From Parcubacteria group bacterium CG2_30_45_37 (GTDB lineage Bacteria; Patescibacteriota; Patescibacteriia; Patescibacteriales; GWC2-42-12): a stretch of DNA of 5,093 nucleotides. This document shows positions 1-5,093 of this stretch, piece after piece. Each line of letters begins with the position of its first letter. The stretch's first letter is position 1. Both the position numbers and the translations under genes were made by a program. The stretch covers positions 1-5,093 of the forward strand of contig MNZH01000043.1 in NCBI GenBank assembly GCA_001873515.1, in the 5' to 3' direction. The notes beneath the pieces are model-generated. The model saw nothing but the letters and a program-made list of their open reading frames with translations, made no database searches and had not been told where the DNA came from.

Positions 1-50
1 GTCATTGCGGGCGTAGCCTGTCCTGCGCTTGATACAGGAACCCGCAATCC
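1..50. repeat. GC-rich nested palindromic repeat (dispersed-repeat type)
   Basis: ATTGCGGG at 4-11 pairs perfectly with CCCGCAAT at 41-48, and inside it CCTGT at 17-21 pairs with ACAGG at 34-38. This gives a two-tier hairpin just past the 3' end of the minus-strand DUF4349 gene. The ends (GTCATTGCGGG and CCCGCAATCC) resemble intergenic palindromes I remember from many MAGs and alphaproteobacteria; that likeness is from memory. It might help end transcription of the DUF4349 gene, but no T-run can be seen after it inside the window. The element appears complete but lies at the edge, so it could extend further left. Confidence 0.6.
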
Positions 51-67
51 ACTTCCTTAATTGTTAA

Positions 68-1000
68 TTATTGCTTATTAATAAACCTCCCATAAATTTT
101 TCTACCCACATAATATATCAGCCAGATTATCAAGCCGTAAATTATGAGCATAGGCAGAACCACGATCAGAAAGGCAATCAGGCCGTCAATGAAATTCTGG
201 CCGCTGGTGATAAGCCGCTTGACTGAAATTTTTATCACTTGCCAGGGCCGCCAATCTTGCGAGGCTGTAGCAATCTCCACGTCTTCGGTTAGATTGGCCG
301 TAATGGTCGACATATCGGTTTGCGAATTTAAATAGCGCATTTGTCCCTGAAGCTGTTCAATCTCGCCGCGCACTCTGGCCACTTCCCTGGTCACGGCCAA
401 AATTTCTTCAATTTTTCCCGAACGGTTAAGCAGGGCGACGAACGAGACTTCTTCGGCCTGGGTGTTTTTTAGCCGCGCTTCCAGGTCAATATACTCCGCG
501 GTGATATCCTGGGCATTAGAAGCCTCGGACACAACCTGGGTCGCGACTTTTTTAATTTCAGAAAACGCCGCGTCAAAATTATTATAAGGCACGCGGATGG
601 TTATAGCGCCGGATTTTACGCCCCGAGTTGATTCATAAAAATTAGAACTAGCCACTTCGCCTTTATTTACTTTAGCGATATTAGCGATAGCTTCAGCCGC
701 GGTTTCCGCCTGTTCCACTTTTAAACTTAAACTTCCGGTTTTAATGATTTTTTTATCAACCGCGGTGACGGCGGTAGCGGCCGCATTTGAATCCCTGGCG
801 ATTTCACCGGTAGACACGAAGCTTGATTTCATTGACGGCGCCACGGCTTGAAACGTGCCGACAGCACCGGCGCCCGACTCATCAGACACAGTGTTACCAC
901 CTATACCTAAACTGCTTGAAACAATCATCAGGCCGAAATATAAAATAATAAAAGCCACTAAAACAATTCCCGCGATTTTTAAGATTTTTTTGATTGGCAT
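68..1000 (-). CDS. DUF4349 domain-containing membrane protein
   Basis: This is a 310-residue membrane-anchored protein of unknown function. A short basic N-terminus (MPIKK) is followed by a hydrophobic segment at about residues 7-29, best read as an uncleaved anchor, with no lipobox cysteine. A low-complexity Ser/Ala/Gly linker covers about 30-80. The DUF4349 core starts at KIIKTGSLSLKV (84-95), continues through AITIRVPYNNFDAAF (132-146) and ITAEYIDLEARLKN (166-179), and passes into a helical, probably coiled-coil stretch (about 170-228, including VARVRGEIEQLQGQM). A second membrane span lies at about 272-298, before a basic tail. The core should therefore sit outside the membrane between the two spans, as usual for this family. 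Length and architecture fit the family well. The gene is divergent from lexA with an 84-bp gap. No Shine-Dalgarno precedes the ATG (the upstream bases read gaccctaaccct), and no clear promoter was found. The role is unknown; envelope-related is only a guess. Confidence 0.88.
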   Translation of the reverse strand: MPIKKILKIAGIVLVAFIILYFGLMIVSSSLGIGGNTVSDESGAGAVGTFQAVAPSMKSSFVSTGEIARDSNAAATAVTAVDKKIIKTGSLSLKVEQAETAAEAIANIAKVNKGEVASSNFYESTRGVKSGAITIRVPYNNFDAAFSEIKKVATQVVSEASNAQDITAEYIDLEARLKNTQAEEVSFVALLNRSGKIEEILAVTREVARVRGEIEQLQGQMRYLNSQTDMSTITANLTEDVEIATASQDWRPWQVIKISVKRLITSGQNFIDGLIAFLIVVLPMLIIYGLIIWLIYYVGRKIYGRFINKQ

Positions 1001-1044
1001 AGGGTTAGGGTCAAAATTAAAAATTAAGTAAATTTTATTAATTT

Positions 1045-1073
1045 TTTACTTCGGTAAATTTTCGGTATATACT
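1045..1073 (+). promoter_or_regulatory. Predicted sigma-70-type promoter of lexA
   Basis: A -35 box TTTACT (1045-1050; 4 of 6 to TTGACA) and a -10 box TATACT (1068-1073; 5 of 6 to TATAAT) are separated by exactly 17 bp. Transcription should begin near 1080, only about 5 nt before the ATG at 1085, so the lexA mRNA would be nearly leaderless, or have a leader of about 29 nt if the ATG at 1109 is used. The spacer is almost filled by the direct repeat described separately. Confidence 0.55.
1050..1067. promoter_or_regulatory. Candidate LexA operator: TTCGGTA direct repeat
   Basis: TTCGGTA occurs at 1050-1056 and again at 1061-1067, offset by 11 bp (about one helical turn), inside the -35/-10 spacer of the lexA promoter. 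An 8-bp palindrome GTATATAC (1065-1072) overlaps the second copy and the -10 box. LexA genes are usually autoregulated, so a repeated motif here is a natural operator candidate. Neither the E. coli box (CTGT-N8-ACAG) nor the Bacillus box (GAAC-N4-GTTC) is present, so if this is the operator it is a different motif. I found no other copy of TTCGGTA or its complement in the window. Confidence 0.35.
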
Positions 1074-1084
1074 ATAAATATAAC

Positions 1085-1831
1085 ATGTGGATAAATAATG
1101 TCAATACTATGCCAACTCTTACAAAAAGACAAAAACAAATTTTAGACTTTATCTCCGGCTACATTAAAAAACGGGGAATCTCCCCTACTTTAGATGAAAT
1201 AAAGAGACGTTTTAGGCTTTCCGCGCTGTCTACGGTGCATCAACACGTTGAGGCGTTAATAGGTAAGGGCTACTTATTTAAAAATGACAATTCTTCAAGG
1301 GGGATTGAAATTAAAAAAACCATTAACGACTTTATCCAAATTCCTATCGTTGGCACTATTGCCGCCGGCCAACCTATCGAAGCGATTGAGGTCCAAAGCG
1401 AAATGATTGCTGTGCCGAAAAATGAACTTGGTAAATTCGGTGAGCATTATGCTTTACGCGTTCAAGGAGATAGTATGATTAATGAAGGAATCTTTGACGG
1501 GGATATTGTAATTATCCGAAAACAAGCGTCCGCCGACAATGGGCAGACGGTTGTTGCCATAATTGATGATAACGAGGCCACCCTTAAAAAACTCTATAAA
1601 GAAAGAGGCCGTATTAGGTTACAGCCGGCTAATCAAACCATGCTGCCGATTTTTCGCAAAGAAGTGGAGGTGCGAGGAGTGGTAATTAAAATTGTAAGGA
1701 ATTTAGAAAACGGAGTAAAAGATAATACATCTGACGGCATTGTGCATCATGTTCCTCACGGAGAGATTAAAATGGTATCGAATCTTTCAAAACAATTTGC
1801 AAGAGTTAATCTGAATATTGGTATTTCTTAA
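1085..1831 (+). CDS. lexA: LexA repressor (SOS response) with C-terminal extension
   Basis: This is the transcriptional repressor of the SOS DNA-damage response, which self-cleaves when stimulated by RecA filaments. The N-terminal winged helix begins LTKRQKQILDFI (12-23), with the helix-turn-helix over about 33-64 (SPTLDEIKRRF, then STVHQHVEAL). The cleavage site is Ala94-Gly95 in TIAAGQP. The serine protease-like domain has nucleophile Ser130 (GDSMI) and general base Lys168 (EATLKKL, aligning with E. coli Lys156), so all catalytic parts are present. The family normally ends near residue 205 (here KIVRNL); this protein carries about 40 further residues with no recognised domain. The ATG at 1085 is kept because it is first after the predicted promoter. 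Met9 (ATG at 1109) gives a more family-like start, MPTLTKRQ, and is a real alternative. Neither start has a Shine-Dalgarno. No other SOS gene is adjacent. Confidence 0.93.
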   Translation: MWINNVNTMPTLTKRQKQILDFISGYIKKRGISPTLDEIKRRFRLSALSTVHQHVEALIGKGYLFKNDNSSRGIEIKKTINDFIQIPIVGTIAAGQPIEAIEVQSEMIAVPKNELGKFGEHYALRVQGDSMINEGIFDGDIVIIRKQASADNGQTVVAIIDDNEATLKKLYKERGRIRLQPANQTMLPIFRKEVEVRGVVIKIVRNLENGVKDNTSDGIVHHVPHGEIKMVSNLSKQFARVNLNIGIS

Positions 1832-1876
1832 ACGACTCAAAATTGCCTTTGACCGAGAGGGCATAGAAATTCCGTT

Positions 1877-1906
1877 CCCGCAGCGGGTTATTCATTCCGC
1901 GAATAA
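1877..1906 (+). terminator. Small hairpins after lexA, possible weak terminator
   Basis: The 87-bp gap between lexA and the glycosyltransferase holds two adjoining small hairpins. CCCG (1877-1880) pairs with CGGG (1884-1887) and is followed by TTATT. TTATTC (1888-1893) pairs perfectly with GAATAA (1901-1906). The first could act as a short, weak intrinsic terminator for lexA; its stem is only 4 bp and its T-run is interrupted. The second lies 12 bp before the next start codon. No promoter with both boxes well matched was found for the downstream gene, so read-through from lexA is possible. Confidence 0.25.
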
Positions 1907-1918
1907 ATCATAATAGAT

Positions 1919-3184
1919 ATGCCCCGAATATATCTTAAGAAAGTTATTCTCTCAAAACAAGTACGCCGGGCGGACTTTTTACGATTCATGCCGGCGCGTC
2001 AAAAGAAAGAATTATTGAAGCAGGCCTCTGGTCTTCGAGGCAAACGAGTGGCGCATATCAATGCCGTAGCGGACGGCGGCGGTGTAGCGGAAATACTTGC
2101 AAGTCTCATCCCGTACTTGCGTTCTTTGGGCGTTGAAAGTGACTGGTACTCTATCAATCCTGATGTCGGCGAAAAATTTTTCAAAATAACCAATAAAATT
2201 CATAATGCCCTGCAGGGCGCGCCAGTAAAAATTAACAATCGGGAGTGGGCAGATTATAAGCAGGTCAGCCGGCGCATCGCCGCCGAGCTGGATAAAATTG
2301 ACTGTGATGTCTTGGCAGTAAACGATCCGCAAATTCTCTTGGCAGGACATTACGCGCATCTTAATAAACATAAAATATATTTTAGCCACATTGACACCTC
2401 CTCGGTTTTTAAACCGGTCTGGAAGAAGCTCGTCCCCGTCATTAAATTATATCATCGGATCGTTTTCAGCAATCGTGATTTTGTCAACGGCAGTCTGCCC
2501 GGCCGTAAAGTAAAAATTTTCACGCCAGCGATTGACCCGCTGTCTCCTAAACAAAAAATTGTCCCTCAAAAAGAAGCTCGCCTGTATCTTAAAAAACACG
2601 GCGGTATCCCGACGCGTTGTCCTCTTATTGCGCAGATATCGCGTTTTGACATCTGGAAAAACCCAGCGGGGGTTATCCAATCTTTCCGAATAGTTCAAAA
2701 TACATACCCGAACGCGCAACTGGTCTTGGTCGGCTTCAATACCGCCAAGGATAATCCGACGGCGCGTGTGGTTTATAAAGATATCGCGGCCGTTGCCAGC
2801 AAATCCCGCGATATTTTTTTATTTTTTGATCCGAAAGGGAAAGACGTTCTGGAATTTACCGTTATGGCGCAAAATGCGGCTGATATCGTCGTTCAAAATT
2901 CAACCAAAGAAGGATTTGGCCTGGTGGTGACGGAGGCAATGTGGAAACGTCAAGCGGTGATCGGCGGCCCGGCTTCAGGAATTAGAAAACAGATTAGAAA
3001 CGGCAAAAACGGCTTTATCGTGAAGTCCCCCGAAGAAATGGCTCAAAAAATAATCTTTCTTTTATCCCGCCCGACGGAAAGAAAGCGACTAGGAAATTCG
3101 GCGAAAAAAACCGTTTTGGAGAATTTTTTATTCCCGCGTTTGGTTTTGGATCATCTAAAACTCTATCGGTCTTGTTTAAAATAA
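1919..3184 (+). CDS. GT4-family glycosyltransferase, TreT-like (putative trehalose synthase)
   Basis: This is a 421-residue retaining GT-B glycosyltransferase of family GT4. It most resembles TreT, the trehalose glycosyltransferring synthase that joins NDP-glucose and glucose. The TreT-like N-terminal half shows VAHINAVADGGGVAEIL (44-60, with the glycine-rich GGGVAE loop), FFKITNKIHNALQG (87-100), NDPQ (135-138), HIDTSS (157-162) and PAIDPLS (203-209). The C-terminal donor-binding half shows ISRFDIWKNP (240-249), where Arg242 and Lys247 are the usual donor-phosphate contacts. It also has the GT4 E-X7-E motif, Glu331 to Glu339 (EGFGLVVTEAMW), then GGPASGIRKQI. Length is close to that of TreT proteins. 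No signal peptide or membrane span is seen, so it should be cytoplasmic. No trehalase, transporter or sugar kinase lies nearby, so the substrate is inferred from likeness alone; another GT4 specificity is possible. The ATG has no Shine-Dalgarno. Confidence 0.85.
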   Translation: MPRIYLKKVILSKQVRRADFLRFMPARQKKELLKQASGLRGKRVAHINAVADGGGVAEILASLIPYLRSLGVESDWYSINPDVGEKFFKITNKIHNALQGAPVKINNREWADYKQVSRRIAAELDKIDCDVLAVNDPQILLAGHYAHLNKHKIYFSHIDTSSVFKPVWKKLVPVIKLYHRIVFSNRDFVNGSLPGRKVKIFTPAIDPLSPKQKIVPQKEARLYLKKHGGIPTRCPLIAQISRFDIWKNPAGVIQSFRIVQNTYPNAQLVLVGFNTAKDNPTARVVYKDIAAVASKSRDIFLFFDPKGKDVLEFTVMAQNAADIVVQNSTKEGFGLVVTEAMWKRQAVIGGPASGIRKQIRNGKNGFIVKSPEEMAQKIIFLLSRPTERKRLGNSAKKTVLENFLFPRLVLDHLKLYRSCLK

Positions 3185-3337
3185 AGTCGGATGATACTCC
3201 ATGAAAGTTGTGACGATAGTCGTAAAGAATCTCCAGATTCAAAAAAATAAAAATAGTAGAAAAGCAAACCTCGGTTAAAACAGCGCCTAAATACTTAATA
3301 TTTTTTACGGCAAAATTAGCCGCCCTTCTTTAATTCC

Positions 3338-3370
3338 TTGCGCGAATGTTGCGCGAATGTTGCGCGAACC
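3338..3370 (+). repeat. Three tandem 11-bp repeats upstream of the Fic gene
   Basis: TTGCGCGAATG is present twice without change (3338-3348, 3349-3359), followed by TTGCGCGAACC (3360-3370). The 11-bp period places each copy on the same face of the helix, as in iteron-like or operator arrays. The third copy supplies the -35 hexamer of the Fic promoter. The rest of the 224-bp gap after the glycosyltransferase (3185-3337) contains no gene I can support. Confidence 0.8.
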
Positions 3371-3388
3371 GATATTTTATGATATGAT
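3360..3388 (+). promoter_or_regulatory. Predicted sigma-70 promoter of the Fic gene (extended -10)
   Basis: The -35 box TTGCGC (3360-3365) lies within the third 11-bp repeat. After a 17-bp spacer comes the -10 box TATGAT (3383-3388; 5 of 6 to consensus), preceded by TGA (3380-3382), which fits an extended -10 (TGN). Transcription should start near 3395, about 14 nt before the ATG, giving a very short leader with no Shine-Dalgarno. A protein bound at the repeats would cover the -35 region. Confidence 0.6.
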
Positions 3389-3408
3389 ACATATATAAGC
3401 TAAAAACT

Positions 3409-4467
3409 ATGTATAACCCAAAATATAAGCTAAATAATAGAATTTTGTCCGACCTGACGGCTATCGCCGAAGCTAAGGGCATAATTGACCGTGCAAAAAT
3501 ACTTCCCCAGCAAGAATTGCGCTTGCGCCGCCAGGCGGTAATCCGTATGACTCATCATTCCACCGAAATAGAGGGTAACCGTTTAAATATGGGGCAGGTT
3601 GAAGCCTTATACGCCAAGAAAAAAATAGACGCGCCAAATCGGGATATTTATGAAGTCAAAAATTATTTAAATGCTTTAAAATATATTGAAAAAGTTGTAG
3701 CCGATAAAAAACCGATAACCGAAAAAGTAATTTTAAAAATTCATAAATTAGTAACCGACAAAACTTTGTCTCCGCAATTTTCCGGCCATTACAGACCCGG
3801 ACCGATTTATGTGGTGCGCCGACAATTTGGTGTGCCACAAGAAACCCTGTACACCGGGCCGGAAGCCAAACAAGCGCCGAAACTCATGGCTGATTTTATT
3901 ACTTGGCTTAAAGATAGCGAAGATATGGATATAAACCCGGTGATTGTAGCTGGAATCGCCCATTTGGAAATTGCGGCTATCCACCCGTTTAATGACGGCA
4001 ATGGCCGCACAGCGCGCGCTTTGGCTACTTTAATGCTTTACCAGCGAGACTATGACTTCCGCCGTTTATTCGCTTTGGAAGATTATTATAATACCAACAG
4101 GCAGGCATATTACAAAGCTATAAATGTAGGAAAAACTTATGATGAACGGCGCACGGATATTACTTCGTGGCTGGAATATTTTGTAAAAGGATTTAAAAAT
4201 GAAATTGACGAAGTAAAAAATAAAATATTGCCACTAGCCACTCGCAACGTTAACGGAAAAATCAAATCGCAAATTTATCTAACCCCCGAACAGCTTAAAA
4301 TTATTGATTTTTTAGATCAGGTCAACCGAATCAATACAAAAGACGTTGAAGATATTTTGTCTATACCTAAAAGGACGGCACAATTGCATCTGCAAAAATT
4401 GAAAAAAATAAAAATAATCAAAGCTATCGGCAAAGGCAAATCTACTTCTTATATTGCCAATTCTTAA
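3409..4467 (+). CDS. Fic family protein, class II, with C-terminal winged helix-turn-helix
   Basis: This is a probable protein adenylyltransferase (Fic/DOC fold) that transfers AMP from ATP to a target hydroxyl. The complete Fic motif HPFNDGNGR spans 192-200 with catalytic His192 (AAIHPFNDGNGRTARALA). The N-terminal autoinhibitory motif (S/T)xxxE(G/N) is present as S51-TEI-E55-G56 (HHSTEIEGNRL), making this a class II Fic whose Glu55 should block productive ATP binding until relieved. The target-positioning flap region is about 125-138 (SGHYRPGPIYVVRR). The C-terminal part (about 291-350, LTPEQLKIIDFL to KSTSYIA) looks like a winged helix, with the recognition helix around TAQLHLQKLKKI. At 352 residues it matches the Fic-HTH family (SoFic/BtFic-like). 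No antitoxin gene adjoins it, as expected when the inhibitor is built in. Three 11-bp repeats sit at its promoter and could be its own binding site. All key residues are intact; the target is unknown. Confidence 0.92.
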   Translation: MYNPKYKLNNRILSDLTAIAEAKGIIDRAKILPQQELRLRRQAVIRMTHHSTEIEGNRLNMGQVEALYAKKKIDAPNRDIYEVKNYLNALKYIEKVVADKKPITEKVILKIHKLVTDKTLSPQFSGHYRPGPIYVVRRQFGVPQETLYTGPEAKQAPKLMADFITWLKDSEDMDINPVIVAGIAHLEIAAIHPFNDGNGRTARALATLMLYQRDYDFRRLFALEDYYNTNRQAYYKAINVGKTYDERRTDITSWLEYFVKGFKNEIDEVKNKILPLATRNVNGKIKSQIYLTPEQLKIIDFLDQVNRINTKDVEDILSIPKRTAQLHLQKLKKIKIIKAIGKGKSTSYIANS

Positions 4468-4475
4468 CAAGGAGT

Positions 4476-4508
4476 TTCGGGCATTCACCCCTAACCCCTC
4501 TGCCCGAA
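4476..4508. repeat. 7-bp perfect inverted repeat just after the Fic gene
   Basis: TTCGGGC (4476-4482) and GCCCGAA (4502-4508) form a perfect 7-bp stem around a 19-nt, C-rich loop (it contains accccta). The stem begins 9 nt past the Fic stop codon. On the plus strand it is followed by an A-rich tract rather than a T-run, so it is not a standard intrinsic terminator, although it could still stabilise or end the Fic transcript. Confidence 0.5.
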
Positions 4509-4582
4509 GCCCAAAACAAAAAAACAAAATTGAATTCATTTTTAAGAGTGACTTGCTGTCGCAAATCAAAGAAAAACATATA

Positions 4583-4683
4583 CATCAGCTAACACGCTAT
4601 ATCCGGCTGCGGTTTCACGGAAGCCTTCACCTAAATTCTGCTACGCTTTGCTTCGCAGAACTTCGGATATAGCGATACGCTAT
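4583..4683. repeat. Hairpin-forming element with 11-bp perfect stem (attC-like layout)
   Basis: CGCTATATCCG (4595-4605) is perfectly complementary to CGGATATAGCG (4664-4674). Within it, CTGCG (4607-4611) can pair with CGCAG (4654-4658), giving a two-part stem with an asymmetric internal loop. An alternative inner stem is TTCTGC (4636-4641) with GCAGAA (4655-4660). At the right edge ATAGCG (4669-4674) and CGCTAT (4678-4683) form a competing hairpin, and ACGCTAT is directly repeated at 4594-4600 and 4677-4683. The left end (CTAACACG, 4589-4596) recurs at 4915-4922. A two-step stem between small genes recalls integron attC sites, but the 3' core GTTRRRY is missing from the right side, so this is a structural comparison only. 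Confidence 0.7.
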
Positions 4684-4715
4684 GCCGAAATAATAAAAAA
4701 TTACTATGCATCTTT

Positions 4716-4895
4716 ATGAAAAAATTCATTATAGAAAATTGGTTTAAACTAATACTGGGAATTTCTGCTTTAATTATTGCCCTTAGCTATTTATGGAGCA
4801 TAAACATAGAAAATCATAGAATAAACATAGAACAGCACAGAGAAGATAGATTATCACCATCACGCAAAACTTTAGAAGAAATTTTTAATCAATAA
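4716..4895 (+). CDS. Small single-pass membrane protein, 59 aa, unknown function
   Basis: This short ORF runs from ATG to TAA. A short N-terminus (MKKFIIENWFK) leads into one hydrophobic span at about residues 10-29 (LILGISALIIALSYLW), followed by a hydrophilic, charged tail (ENHRINIEQHREDR, then KTLEEIFNQ) likely to be helical. The pattern of a few charged residues, ENWFK, one span and a polar tail matches small proteins I associate with CPR genomes; that is from memory. No family is recognised and no function is proposed. It has no Shine-Dalgarno. A TACTAT at 4702-4707 could be a -10 box giving a nearly leaderless transcript, but no matching -35 is visible. It lies between the hairpin element and its degenerate second copy. 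Codon use is more A+T-rich than in the genes to the left. Confidence 0.6.
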   Translation: MKKFIIENWFKLILGISALIIALSYLWSINIENHRINIEQHREDRLSPSRKTLEEIFNQ

Positions 4896-4908
4896 TAATT
4901 TTTTATTA

Positions 4909-4932
4909 CATCGCCTAACACGGCATATCTGA
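4909..4932. repeat. Degenerate second copy of the hairpin element's left end
   Basis: These 24 bases match the left end of the hairpin element (4583-4606) at 18 of 24 positions, sharing CATC, CTAACACG and ATATC at the same spacing. The match begins 13 nt past the stop of the 59-aa gene and ends 27 nt before the next small gene. The long right arm is not present; only GCATAT (4923-4928) can pair with ATATGC (4958-4963) across a 29-nt loop that overlaps the next start codon. It looks like a shortened or decayed copy. Confidence 0.5.
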
Positions 4933-4959
4933 TTCGCGAGCTAAATAAAATTATTTTAT

Positions 4960-5093
4960 ATGCAACCAAAAACTAAAAAAATAATTGCCTATATTCTAAA
5001 CTTCATAATAGTGGGAGCAGGTTTCGCGTTTTATAATAAAATCTTAATAGGTTTGGGTTGGCTTATTATTTTTGTGTTAGCGAATTTAAGCGA
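4960..5093 (+). CDS. Small membrane protein, N-terminal part only (runs off the window)
   Basis: Forty-four codons are visible from the ATG before the window ends, with no stop reached. A basic N-terminus (MQPKTKK) precedes a hydrophobic span at about 8-26 (IIAYILNFIIVGAGFAF), a short turn (YNK), and a second span at about 28-43 (ILIGLGWLIIFVLANL). The pattern of PK-basic start, AYILNF, a glycine-containing span and a second span resembles short two-span membrane proteins in many bacteria and archaea (TM2-like); that likeness is loose. There is no Shine-Dalgarno. It follows the degenerate repeat by 27 nt, and like the 59-aa gene it is A+T-rich. Function is unknown and the C-terminus cannot be judged. 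Confidence 0.55.
   Translation, partial: MQPKTKKIIAYILNFIIVGAGFAFYNKILIGLGWLIIFVLANLS

Noticed and set aside
2012..2389. 125-codon open frame on the minus strand inside the glycosyltransferase gene
   Set aside because: It is wholly antisense to a well-supported GT4 gene, shows no recognisable domain, and has the look of a shadow frame. The other antisense frames within 1999-3242 and 3656-4569 were set aside for the same reason.
3227..3240. GAATCT/AGATTC hairpin considered as terminator of the glycosyltransferase gene
   Set aside because: The loop would be only 2 nt for the full stem, and the stem is followed by an A-run instead of a T-run on the plus strand. On the minus strand the T-run precedes the stem, so it fits neither direction.
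3201..3278. 25-codon frame starting MKVVTIVVKNL between the glycosyltransferase and Fic genes
   Set aside because: Very short, no SD or promoter, no family likeness; indistinguishable from a chance ORF in A+T-rich intergenic DNA.
3338..3370. Tandem repeats considered as a CRISPR array or a plasmid origin iteron set
   Set aside because: The units are 11 bp with no spacers, so not CRISPR. No replication initiator gene is nearby, and the third copy fits a promoter -35, so a regulatory role is the better reading.
4469..4474. AAGGAG right after the Fic stop codon, considered as a ribosome binding site
   Set aside because: No ATG, GTG or TTG follows within the useful distance; likely chance.
4454..4672. 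Open frame of 72 codons on the plus strand overlapping the end of the Fic gene
   Set aside because: It starts only with TTG inside the Fic gene, has no SD, and runs through both the 7-bp inverted repeat and most of the hairpin element. Its composition (FTPNPSARSPKQKNK) looks like translated non-coding sequence.
4583..4683. Canonical integron attC site
   Set aside because: The right side lacks the GTTRRRY core and no integrase gene is in the window; only the layout is similar, so it is recorded as a repeat with an attC-like fold.
1..5093. tRNA, rRNA, riboswitch or insertion-sequence features
   Set aside because: No T-loop-like GGTTCGAATCC, no rRNA signature, no transposase frame and no flanking inverted repeats with target duplications were found on reading both strands.

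Overview
The window looks like a stretch of a small-genome, uncultured-lineage bacterium, most likely Patescibacteria/CPR (Parcubacteria-like). This is an inference. It rests on the gene mix (DUF4349 membrane protein, a divergent LexA, a TreT-like GT4 enzyme, a Fic-HTH protein, tiny membrane proteins), on compact spacing, and on the absence of a convincing Shine-Dalgarno sequence before any of the six genes. All five complete genes read through under the standard bacterial code and end in TAA.

Layout. Positions 1-50 hold a GC-rich nested palindrome of the dispersed-repeat type. On the minus strand (68-1000) is a DUF4349 membrane-anchored protein. It is divergent from lexA (1085-1831), whose promoter (1045-1073) carries a direct repeat that could be its operator. 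After an 87-bp gap with small hairpins comes a GT-B glycosyltransferase resembling TreT (1919-3184). A 224-bp gap then ends in three tandem 11-bp repeats (3338-3370). The last repeat forms the -35 of a near-consensus promoter for a class II Fic protein with a C-terminal winged helix (3409-4467).

The right end (4468-5093) is visibly more A+T-rich and differs in character. It has an inverted repeat, a roughly 100-bp hairpin-forming element with a perfect 11-bp stem, a 59-aa single-pass membrane protein, a degenerate second copy of the element's left end, and the start of another small membrane protein that runs off the window. The pattern of a small ORF, a structured repeat, then another small ORF recalls a cassette array, though no canonical integron attC core is present.

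How the genes relate. LexA should be the SOS repressor, self-regulated from its own promoter. The Fic protein probably AMPylates a target and may bind DNA through its C-terminal domain, possibly at the 11-bp repeats before its own gene. No operon or shared pathway among the large genes is evident. The strongest leads for something undescribed are the Fic promoter repeats and the cassette-like right end.
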